Part shown: positions 56,371 through 64,000 of the stretch, one piece after another
How the letters are laid out: each line of letters opens with the position of its first letter
Numbering within the stretch: the first letter of the stretch is position 1
Assembly: GCA_963777435.1 (NCBI GenBank)
Contig: CAVZQT010000002.1
Location: forward strand, 248,001 to 312,000
Source of the DNA: AP-15 sp963777435
GTDB taxonomy: Bacteria; Pseudomonadota; Alphaproteobacteria; ATCC43930; CGMCC-115725
Reading direction: 5' to 3'
DNA: 64,000 nucleotides
The notes under the pieces: generated by a model
The model's database searches: none
Told to the model about the DNA's origin: nothing
What the model saw: the letters and a program-made list of their open reading frames with translations, nothing else
Made by a program: the position numbers and the translations under genes

Positions 56371-57786
56371 TTAACGCGCTACTGCTGCGGGTGGCGTTTG
56401 TTGCTGCGGCTCGGCGTCGAGATCGAGGGTTATCGCGCGGCCATGGGTCTCGCGCGCCAAGAAAAGAAACGCTAGCCCGACCAGCAGCATGCAAAAGGCG
56501 AGGAACATAAAGGCCGGGAAGACGGCGCCCTGGGTCGCCTTTGGCGAGACGACGTTGGCGGTTCCGGCGATCACCGCCAAGGCCAGCGGCCCGAGGATCT
56601 TGCCCACGCCGGCAGCGGCGTGACCGAGGCCCGATGCGCGTGAGCCGAGACGCACGCCGTATTGCTCGACCGTGTATGGGGTAATATTTCCGAGACCGCC
56701 TTCGACAAAGAACGCGGCGGCCGCCACCAAAATCACAAATGCCGGAAAGCCGCCGACGAGCGCGGTGCTGTAACGGCCGGCCAGTGCCAGCAGGACTGTC
56801 GCGACAAAGCTGACGGCGATACCGAGCCTGCGGCGGCCGAGTTTTTGGGCCAGCCAGGCGATCAGGAGCCGGCCGGTCATTGCCGAAGCTGAAACAAAGA
56901 CAAAATATTCCGCCGCCTTCGCCACCGAGCTGTGGAGGCTCAGCGCGACGATGGTCGGCCCCCACAGCAAATAGCCGAATCCCGCGGTCGTGGCCCCGCC
57001 CCAAATTAGGATGGTCTGCCAAAAGAGGCGTGGGCTGGCGTAGAGCTCGGCGAGGCTGGCGCGCGGCTCGCTGACCGGCTGCCGCGCGGGCAACGGCACC
57101 CGATCCACCGGCACGCCGAGGTATTTTGCGACCGCTGCCCGCGCCTCGCCAAACCGGCCCTTGGCGGTGAGCCAGCGCGCCGATTCCGGCTGAAATGCCC
57201 ACACCAGCAGGCCGATGACGATCGGCAACAAGCCGAATGTCGCAACACCGCGCCAGCCGAGTACGTCGATAAACGCGTGCGAGGTGGCGGAAGCGAGCAG
57301 TGGCCCGAGGCTGGCGCTGACGACAAACAGGCTGGTCAGGCCGCTGCGCCAGCGGGTTGGCGTCAGCTCGACCATGATCGTCAGCGCCGGGGTGATCGCG
57401 GCGGCGAGACCAAACCCGACAAAAATCCGCAAAATAGCCAATGGCAGATAGGCGCCGGTCGGCAATAGCGCGATCAAACCGGCGGAAATACCGCAGATCA
57501 AGGTGCCGGTAACGGTCTGCATCTTGCGGCCGAACACGTCGCCGAGCGACCCCCAGATCAACGAGCCGAGGATGGCTCCGAGGCCGCTGCAGTAAAGAAT
57601 CAGAGCCGACTGGCCATAGGTCAGATGCCAACTCGGCCCGATCACCGCGAGGATGAAGGCAATCAGGAAGAAATCGAAGAAGTCGAGGACATAGACACCA
57701 GCGAGCAACGCAAAGCTCGTCCAGTAGCGGGCGTTGAGCGGCGCGCGATCAAAGACTGTCAGCAGATCGTCCGATGTTAGCGCCAT
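56371..57786 (-). CDS. MFS transporter (metabolite:H+ symporter type), tandem copy 3
   Basis: A 471-residue 12-helix transporter. DRAPLNARYWTSFALLAGVY opens helix 1, and the MFS loop motif appears as SLGDVFGRKMQTVTG. LTIMVELTPTRWRSGLTSLF and VPEP-like QPESARWLTAKGRFGEARA are shared with the two paralogues upstream. Sequence style is closest to the AAHS/metabolite symporter group that imports aromatic or dicarboxylic acids. Last of three tandem genes; convergent with the Nudix gene. Confidence 0.88.
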   Translation of the reverse strand: MALTSDDLLTVFDRAPLNARYWTSFALLAGVYVLDFFDFFLIAFILAVIGPSWHLTYGQSALILYCSGLGAILGSLIWGSLGDVFGRKMQTVTGTLICGISAGLIALLPTGAYLPLAILRIFVGFGLAAAITPALTIMVELTPTRWRSGLTSLFVVSASLGPLLASATSHAFIDVLGWRGVATFGLLPIVIGLLVWAFQPESARWLTAKGRFGEARAAVAKYLGVPVDRVPLPARQPVSEPRASLAELYASPRLFWQTILIWGGATTAGFGYLLWGPTIVALSLHSSVAKAAEYFVFVSASAMTGRLLIAWLAQKLGRRRLGIAVSFVATVLLALAGRYSTALVGGFPAFVILVAAAAFFVEGGLGNITPYTVEQYGVRLGSRASGLGHAAAGVGKILGPLALAVIAGTANVVSPKATQGAVFPAFMFLAFCMLLVGLAFLFLARETHGRAITLDLDAEPQQQTPPAAVAR

Positions 57787-57888
57787 TCGCCTAAGGGCGT
57801 TCCTTAACCCGTTTTACTGTTGACCCGCAGGAACATTTCCATACTCGGGGTGGCCGCTCCACGGGGAGAGGGCGGCCAAGGGTCGGCT

Positions 57889-59314
57889 TCAGCGCGTTTC
57901 GGCGCCCAGCATCCCCGGGCGAGCCGGAGCCGGACGGTCCTGAGCATCGATCCCCATCGCCTTGCCATGTGTCTCGACGCCGAGGATCCAGTAGGAAAGG
58001 GCGACAAGCAACATGCAAAACGCGAGGAAGAGATAGGCCGGCAATACCGCCTCGGCGGTCGCCTTTGGCGCCACGATGTTGCTGGTCCCTGCAATCAGCG
58101 CCAAGCTCAACGGGCCGAGGATCTTGCCGACACCGTTTGCCGCTTGTCCAAGACCGGAGGCGCGCGCGCCCAAATTGACACCGTAGCTCTCGACCGTATA
58201 GGGCGCGAGGTTCGAAAAGCCGCCCTCGATAAAAAAGGTCGAGGCGCACAGCAGGATCACCATCAGCGGCAGCCCGCCGACCACGACATTGTGGTAATAG
58301 CCTGCTGCGGCCAGCGCGACGACCCCGCCCAAGCCCCAAACCACGCCCAGTGGCCTCCGCCCGGTCAGCGGCGCGAGGAAGGTGACGACGATCTTGCCGA
58401 CGACCCCGCCGAGCGCCACGAATACGAAATAGGCGGCGGCCCTCGGCACCGAGACGCCGAGCGCCAACGCGACGATCGTCGGTCCCCACAGATAGACGCC
58501 GTAACCCGCGGTCGACGACCCGCCCCAGATCAGGATCGTCTCCCAGAACATGCGCGGGTGGTGATAGAGCTCGGCGAGGCTGCCGCGTGGCTGACTGGCG
58601 GGTGCGACGGTTGGCAAAGGCACCGAGCTGAGCGGCAGGTCGAGATGTTTGGCGACCTCGACGCGGGCCTCGGCAAACCTTCCCTTGGCGGCGAGCCAAC
58701 GCACCGATTTCGGGAACGAAAATCCAGATCAGAATCCCGACAAAGGCTGGGGCAATGCCGAGCATCGCGACGCCCCGCCATCCGAGTGCCGCCATCAGCG
58801 CTGCCGAAGTGCTGGAGGCGAGCAAGCCGCCGGCCGAGGCGAAAACAATGTAAAAGCTCGTCAGCATTGTCCGGCTGCGGGTTGGGGTCAATTCGACGAG
58901 AATAGTCAGTGACGGAGTGACGCCCGCCGTCAGACCAACGCCGACAAAAAACCGCAGTAATGCAAAAATCTGCCAGGAGCCGCTCGGCACCAGACCGATC
59001 AGCCCGGCGCTGACCGCGCAGATAAAGGTGCCGATAATCATCAATGTTTTGCGGCCCCAGGCATCGGCGAGCCCGCCGAAGACAAGAGCGCCCAGAATCG
59101 ACCCGACGCCACCGCTGTAAAGGATAAGCGCTGATTGGCCGTAGGTCAGTCTCCATTGCGGGCCGAGAACAGCGAGGAGATAGCCGACGACCAGAAAATC
59201 AAAGAATTCGAGGACGAATAGCGCCGACAGCAGCACGAAGCTGACCCAGTAGCGGCGGTTGAGCGGTGCCGTATCGAATAGCGCCAGCAATTCGTCCGAG
59301 GTCTGACCCGGCAT
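57889..59314 (-). pseudogene. MFS transporter, tandem copy 2, frameshifted
   Basis: The N-terminal half (ATG 59314, GGAGGAGG upstream) reads correctly to IWIFVPE, then shifts. Deleting one A of the AAA (T-run 58708-58710, plus strand) gives SVRWLAAKGRFAEARVEVAK and an uninterrupted C-terminal half to 57889 with FLAPLTGRRPLGVVWGLGG and VESYGVNLGARASGLGQ. About 474 residues if intact, the same length as its paralogues. The break falls in the central cytoplasmic loop, so each half could be made separately, but a functional product is unlikely unless the shift is a sequence error. Confidence 0.85.
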
Positions 59315-59432
59315 TTTCCTCCTCCTTTCGGTAACGAATCCAGGCTCTTCGGCCCGTTACCTACAGGAGGAGGTTTATGCCTCTCGCCGACGCCGCGTCA
59401 ACCGCGGCCGAGCACCGACGTCAACTTCCCGG

Positions 59433-60851
59433 TCAGTTTGCCTCACCGCGGAGCAGCGTCGCTTCGCGACCAGCGGCCCCGGTCTCACCGAGCGCAATCT
59501 GGCGACCGTGCGTCTCCCGGCCAAGGATTGCGAACGATAGCCCAACCAGCAACATCCCAAAGGCGAGAAACAGAAAAGCGGGAAACAAGGCACCCTCGGT
59601 CGCCTTCGGCGAGACGATGTTGCTGCTGCCGGCAATCAGCGCCAAGCTCAGCGGCCCCAGGATCTTACCGACGCCGTTTGCGGTCTGGCCTAGCCCTGAC
59701 GCGCGGGCGCCGAGCCGAACCCCGTAACTCTCGACGGTGTAAGGCGCCAGATTGGAAAAGCTGCCGTCAATGCAGAAGGCCGATGCGGCCAGGGCGACAA
59801 CAATCAGCGGGAAATTGCCGATCAGCGCATTACCGCAATAGCCCACCGTGGCCAGGGCAACGACGCCACCAAAACCCCACAGCGCGCCCAGCAGCCGGCG
59901 GCCGATTAGCGGGGCCAGGAACGATACAATGATCTTGCCGACGATGCCGGCCCCGGTGACATAAATGAAATATTTCGCGGCCACCGGCACCGGGACCTTG
60001 AGCAGGAGAGCGACAACTGTCGGCCCCCATAGATAAACCCCGTAAGCCGCCGTCGCGGCACCACCCCAGATCAGCAGGGTTTCCCAGAACTGGCGGGGTT
60101 GGGACAGAAGCTCCGAGAGCCGGCCGCGCGGCACTCTGACCGGTATCAGCGTCGGCAGTGGTACAGATTGCAGCGGGATCCCGAGATGCTTGGCGACCTC
60201 GGCGCGCGCTTCGGCAAAGCGGCCCTTGGCGGTAAGCCAGCGCACCGATTCGGGGACGAAAACCGCGGCCAAGATCCCGACGACGGTCACCGAGAGGCCG
60301 AGCATCGCCATCCCTCGCCACCCGATCGCAGCCAGCAACGCGGCCGAACTCGCCGAGGCGACAAACCCGCCTGCGGTCGCGAATACGACGTAGAAGCTGG
60401 TGACCATCGTCCGATGGCGCGTTGGCGTCAGCTCGACAACGATCGTCAACGCCGGCACGACCGCTGCCGTGAGCCCAATGCCGACGACGAAGCGCAGCAG
60501 CGCAAACAATGTCCAGGCGCCGTCGGGGACCAAGCCGATAAGCGCCGCGCCGAAGCCGCAGATGAAGGTGCCGATTACCATCTGCGATTTGCGGCCCCAT
60601 GCATCGGAAAGACTGCCAAACAGCAGCGCGCCGACGATCGAACCAAGCCCGCCGCTGTACAGGATCAGCGCCGACTGACCATAGGTGAGATGCCATTGCG
60701 GCCCGACGACCGCGAGCAGAAAAGCGACGACTGAAAAATCGAAGAATTCGAGGACGGTAATCGCCGCCAAGATTGCAAAGGAGACCCAATAGCGCCGGTT
60801 GAGCGGAGCACGATCGAACAGCGACAAGAGGTCTTCGGTTGTTCCGGGCAT
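59433..60851 (-). CDS. MFS transporter (metabolite:H+ symporter type), tandem copy 1
   Basis: A 472-residue transporter closely similar to copy 2. ATG 60851 is chosen because GGAGGAG (60852-60858) lies directly before it; the alternative ATG 60863 would place the site inside the gene. It has GSLSDAWGRKSQMVIG, TIVVELTPTRHRTMVTSFYV, VPESVRWLTAKGRFAEARA and VESYGVRLGARASGLGQT. First gene of the three-gene tandem array and the only intact one of the closely related pair. Confidence 0.9.
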   Translation of the reverse strand: MPGTTEDLLSLFDRAPLNRRYWVSFAILAAITVLEFFDFSVVAFLLAVVGPQWHLTYGQSALILYSGGLGSIVGALLFGSLSDAWGRKSQMVIGTFICGFGAALIGLVPDGAWTLFALLRFVVGIGLTAAVVPALTIVVELTPTRHRTMVTSFYVVFATAGGFVASASSAALLAAIGWRGMAMLGLSVTVVGILAAVFVPESVRWLTAKGRFAEARAEVAKHLGIPLQSVPLPTLIPVRVPRGRLSELLSQPRQFWETLLIWGGAATAAYGVYLWGPTVVALLLKVPVPVAAKYFIYVTGAGIVGKIIVSFLAPLIGRRLLGALWGFGGVVALATVGYCGNALIGNFPLIVVALAASAFCIDGSFSNLAPYTVESYGVRLGARASGLGQTANGVGKILGPLSLALIAGSSNIVSPKATEGALFPAFLFLAFGMLLVGLSFAILGRETHGRQIALGETGAAGREATLLRGEAN

Positions 60852-61012
60852 CTCCTCCTCCAAATGGCGCCCCGGTCAACCACCGGGCTCGGTTTTTCAG
60901 CGGATACGACTAGGGGGCTTGGGCGGCAGCGTCAATCGGCGCGCATGTCGCAGAGGCATGCGTTTTTCGCGGACCCGCCACCGGCAGGCAAATCGCCGAA
61001 TCGTGCGCGGCC

Positions 61013-63307
61013 TTAACGGCCCGCAAGGATCTGCTCCAACTTGCGACCCAGCGCCTCCGTCGTGAATGGCTTGCCGAGCAGATCGACACCGGCATCGAGA
61101 ACGCCGTTATGAACGATGGCATTGCGAGCGTAGCCGGTCGTGTACAGAATTTTCAGGTTTGGGGACCGTCGTCTCGCCTCTTCGGCCAGCTTGCGGCCAT
61201 TAAGCCCCGGTAGCCCAACATCGGTAAACAACAGCTCGATTTCCGGGTGCGCGTCGAGAATCCGCAGCGCCGCCTGACCTTCGGCGGCCTGAAATACGCG
61301 GTAGCCGAGAGCCTGTAACGCCTCGAACCCGTATGATCTTACATCTTCGTCATCCTCGACCAGTAGCACACAGGCGCGCCGCTGGTCGCCTTCGATTTTG
61401 GGATGCTCCGCCACCGGCTCGAGGTCGTCTGTTTGGCTCGACCGCGGCAAATAGATCTTCACCGTCGTACCCTGACCAACCTCGCTGTAAAGCTTGATGT
61501 GGCCGCCCGACTGTTTGACAAAGCCGTGCACCTGCGCCAGCCCGAGCCCGGTTCCCCTTCCCTCCGGCTTGGTCGTGAAAAAAGGTTCGAAGGCATGGGC
61601 GACCGCATTTTCCGGCATCCCCTCCCCAGAATCACTTATCGCAATCATTACATATTGCCCGGGCGTCACTTCAGCATGGATCGCAGCGTAGCTGTCGTCG
61701 AGCCATGTATTGCCGGTTTCGATCGTCAACTTGCCTCCGCGGGGCATCGCGTCGCGGGCATTGACAGCAAGGTTCAAGATCGCGTTTTCCAGCTGGTTCG
61801 GGTCGACCTTCGTGCGCCAGAGGCCGGCCGCCGAGACGGTTTCGATCTCGATCATCTCGCCCAGCGTTCGATGCAGTAGGTCCGACATCGAGCCGACAAG
61901 CTTGTTGATATCAATAACCTGCGGCGCCAGCGGTTGGCGGCGCGCGAAAGCGAGGAGGCGCTGAGTTAGCGCTGCGCCGCGTTCCGCAGCTCGCCTGGCG
62001 GTCTCGAGCAGCCGCGATGCCCTCGCGATGTCGGACAACCCAGCGGGGCGTTGCAGTAATTCGATGCTGCCAAGAATCGATTGCAGCAGGTTGTTAAAGT
62101 CATGTGCGACCCCGCCGGTCAGCTGGCCGATAGCTTCCATTTTCTGCAACTGCGCCATTGTCGCCCGGCTCTGATCCAGAGCCTCCTGCTGGCGCCGGCG
62201 CTCGGTGATGTCACGCACGACTTTGGCGAAGCCGCGCAAATCGCCGCTGGGATCGCGTAAAGCAGTAATGACAACGCTTGCCCAAAACTGCGAGCCATCC
62301 TTACGGACGCGCCAGCCTTCCTCTTCCGCACTGCCGGCCATGGCAGCCACTTCGAGCAAATGCTCCGAGCCACCTCCTGCCGCCACATCCTCCGGAAAGA
62401 AGCGCGAAAAATTGCGACCGATGATTTCGTCCGCACGATAGCCTTCGAGCCGTTCGGCGCCTTCATTCCAGCTCGCGACGTTTCCTGCCGGATCGAGCAT
62501 AAAGATGGCGTGATCGCGCACCCCCGAGACGAGCAGCCGAAAGCGCTCTTCGCTGCGCTGCAATAACGCCTGTGATCGCAGAAGCTGGCGATAAGCGCGC
62601 CAGAGCATTAGGCCGCCAAGCAGAATAACCGCAAAAGCAAGAACGGCCGCCAGAGCGCTCGTCAGCGCATTCATCCTCGCCACTTCGAGAAACCCGGCCT
62701 GCCGTTGGTCTAGCAACCGGTTCTCGGTGGTAATCATCGCACCGATTTGGTCGGTAATCGCGGTCATCGCATCGGCGCCGACATTGGTTTCGACGATCTC
62801 TCGCGCGGCGTCGAAACCATTGCTTCGGCGAGCGGCTATCGTCTTTTCCAGCTCGGCGAGCTTTGTTTTGATAACGGGATCGAGAACGTTGAGGTGTTGT
62901 TGCTGCTCCGGGCTATCACGAGTTAACTGGCGCAACTCCTCAAGCTTCCCAGGGGTATTGCGCACACCGGTAACGTACGGCCGAAGATAATTTTCGGCGC
63001 CAGTGATCAGAAAACCGCGTTGACCGCGTTCGGCATCCTGAATTGCCTGATCAAGCGAGTGGGCAGCGGCAATGATTTCAAAACTGCGCTCGACCAGCGC
63101 CTGGCTTTGTCGAACAGCGGGAACAATGTTAAATGCCTTGTAAACCTCGAGCCCGACGAGGATCAGCGATGGCAACAGTATCAATGCCAGCCCGCGTCGC
63201 AGCCCGCTCGGTGATGCGGATTGGGCGACTAGCCGTCGCCAGCTGCGCCGGCCTTTCCGACGCGGCGGTTCATCGACGAACTCAGGATTAGTCGTCAGGT
63301 CCGTCAT
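61013..63307 (-). CDS. Hybrid sensor histidine kinase (CHASE3-PAS-HisKA-HATPase-REC)
   Basis: A 764-residue membrane kinase. TM1 (LRRGLALILLPSLILVGLEV) and TM2 (SALAAVLAFAVILLGGLMLW) flank a CHASE3 sensor containing DAERGQRGFLITGAENYL. A PAS domain follows (GVRDHAIFMLDPAGNVASWN), then HisKA with the phospho-His near 401 in GGVAHDFNNLLQSILGSI. The ATPase motifs are ILNLAVNARDAMPRGG, DSGEGMPENA and GRGTGLGLAQVHG. The C-terminal receiver has LLVEDDEDV, the phospho-Asp in FTDVGLPGLNG and the Lys in LLGKPFTTE. No separate response-regulator gene is adjacent on this side, so output is probably through another partner. Confidence 0.93.
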   Translation of the reverse strand: MTDLTTNPEFVDEPPRRKGRRSWRRLVAQSASPSGLRRGLALILLPSLILVGLEVYKAFNIVPAVRQSQALVERSFEIIAAAHSLDQAIQDAERGQRGFLITGAENYLRPYVTGVRNTPGKLEELRQLTRDSPEQQQHLNVLDPVIKTKLAELEKTIAARRSNGFDAAREIVETNVGADAMTAITDQIGAMITTENRLLDQRQAGFLEVARMNALTSALAAVLAFAVILLGGLMLWRAYRQLLRSQALLQRSEERFRLLVSGVRDHAIFMLDPAGNVASWNEGAERLEGYRADEIIGRNFSRFFPEDVAAGGGSEHLLEVAAMAGSAEEEGWRVRKDGSQFWASVVITALRDPSGDLRGFAKVVRDITERRRQQEALDQSRATMAQLQKMEAIGQLTGGVAHDFNNLLQSILGSIELLQRPAGLSDIARASRLLETARRAAERGAALTQRLLAFARRQPLAPQVIDINKLVGSMSDLLHRTLGEMIEIETVSAAGLWRTKVDPNQLENAILNLAVNARDAMPRGGKLTIETGNTWLDDSYAAIHAEVTPGQYVMIAISDSGEGMPENAVAHAFEPFFTTKPEGRGTGLGLAQVHGFVKQSGGHIKLYSEVGQGTTVKIYLPRSSQTDDLEPVAEHPKIEGDQRRACVLLVEDDEDVRSYGFEALQALGYRVFQAAEGQAALRILDAHPEIELLFTDVGLPGLNGRKLAEEARRRSPNLKILYTTGYARNAIVHNGVLDAGVDLLGKPFTTEALGRKLEQILAGR

Positions 63308-63439
63308 CCGAAGGCCTTAAACTCGATCGCGCGTTCCAAGATACCCGGCTCGGACACATCTGTCATTTCGAACGCCGGAGCAAGCAACTCGAATGCCGAG
63401 GAGCGAGCAACCTACCAGGAGGTGCGGTTCCCTTTGCAT

Positions 63440-64000
63440 CTAAGCGGATGCGTGGGCGGATCCGGCAGCGTCGGGTCTCAGCTGGTCGACAGCGTCGGCT
63501 AGCAGCCGGTATTTGACTTGCGTCACGTTCAGGTCGCGGAAGTAGTTGACCAAGTCACCCCACGGATCGTTAATCCGGTGGATCCCGGAAATAAATGCAA
63601 CAACACCACCGATTTCGAGGTGGTTGGTGTAGACCCACCAGCCGCCAACCAGCAATGCCGAGACGATCTGCAGATGATTGCAGAGGTTCATCAAAAAATT
63701 CATTGTAAACTTTAGTTTGAAGATTCCCATGTCAAGCGCGAAAGCCTGCTGGATGCGCCGCTCGTCTTCGGCGTCATCGCTGCGATCAATCATAGCAATA
63801 CCGAGTTGGCGCAATACCCGAATACGCGCTCCTGTCCGCCGGTTTACTGCCGATTGCAACAACGGGACAAAAAACAATTGCGGAACGACAAGCGCAAAGG
63901 CGGCGAGAGCCATCCACGGATCAATGTGGATCAGATAGGCGAAGACCGAACACATGATACCGGCTTGCAGCAGCGGCTCGGAGACGCTCTCGCCGACAAA
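63440..64000 (-). CDS. ABC-transporter transmembrane-domain protein (partial)
   Basis: The 5' part lies beyond the window. The visible 186 residues include DPWMALAAFALVVPQLFFVP (helix), QSAVNRRTGARIRVLRQLG (a family-typical cytoplasmic segment) and LQIVSALLVGGWWVYTNHLE followed by GGVVAFISGIHRINDPWGDL. These are hallmarks of type-I ABC-exporter membrane domains. The protein ends about 40 residues later (DQLRPDAAGSAHASA) without any nucleotide-binding domain, so the ATPase must be encoded separately or be missing. Confidence 0.7.
   Translation of the reverse strand, partial: FVGESVSEPLLQAGIMCSVFAYLIHIDPWMALAAFALVVPQLFFVPLLQSAVNRRTGARIRVLRQLGIAMIDRSDDAEDERRIQQAFALDMGIFKLKFTMNFLMNLCNHLQIVSALLVGGWWVYTNHLEIGGVVAFISGIHRINDPWGDLVNYFRDLNVTQVKYRLLADAVDQLRPDAAGSAHASA

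Overview
The window looks like chromosomal DNA of a high-GC alphaproteobacterium, possibly Hyphomicrobiales or Rhodospirillales. This rests on GC-rich codon use, frequent GTG and TTG starts, an alphaproteobacterial-style ComEC, and catabolic gene families common in soil members of those orders. The genus cannot be read from the sequence. No rRNA, tRNA or CRISPR array was seen.

Positions 1-21.9 kb hold a surface-glycan cluster. It contains two sulfotransferases (1312-2226, 9743-10759), several glycosyltransferases, a WalW-like polysaccharide deacetylase next to an ATP-grasp/low-molecular-weight phosphatase fusion (3349-6129), a Wzm-type permease (6543-7367) and a Wzt-type ATPase with a C-terminal glycan-binding-like domain (10850-12172). 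It also has a secreted beta-helix protein, a methyltransferase, and a methyltransferase-glycosyltransferase fusion. Together these suggest assembly, capping or decoration, and ABC export of a modified, possibly sulfated polysaccharide. The right part is decaying. One methyltransferase gene (17116-20712) is split by two inverted copies of the same IS256-family element, and two glycosyltransferase genes carry frameshifts.

Positions 21.9-33.5 kb hold housekeeping and accessory genes: CDP-diacylglycerol diphosphatase, ComEC, a YsnF/AvaK stress protein ending in a strong terminator, an acyl-CoA carboxylase carboxyltransferase, a frameshifted molybdenum hydroxylase large subunit overlapping a CysQ-like phosphatase, a frameshifted drug-efflux MFS gene and a small lipoprotein.

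Positions 33.6-45.9 kb are mainly catabolic: class III CoA-transferase, SMP-30 lactonase, thiolase-like protein with a DUF35 partner, class II aldolase, enolase-superfamily enzyme and dihydropyrimidinase-like amidohydrolase. Envelope and secreted proteins (OmpA-like, CVNH, WXXGXW, HdeD) are interspersed. Positions 45.9-50.5 kb encode an osmoprotectant-type ABC importer (YehZYXW order) and thiamine-phosphate synthase.

Positions 50.8-61 kb carry an NHL propeller protein, an MlrC-type peptidase, a PanE-like reductase, a carboxymuconolactone-decarboxylase-like protein, a secreted EndoU-type nuclease overlapping a candidate immunity gene, a Nudix hydrolase and three tandem paralogous MFS transporters, the middle one frameshifted. 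The right end has a CHASE3-PAS hybrid histidine kinase and the start of an ABC-transporter membrane protein.

Five separate genes each contain a single apparent one-base insertion. This suggests either systematic sequence error or widespread recent pseudogenisation, and it matters for reading every broken gene here.
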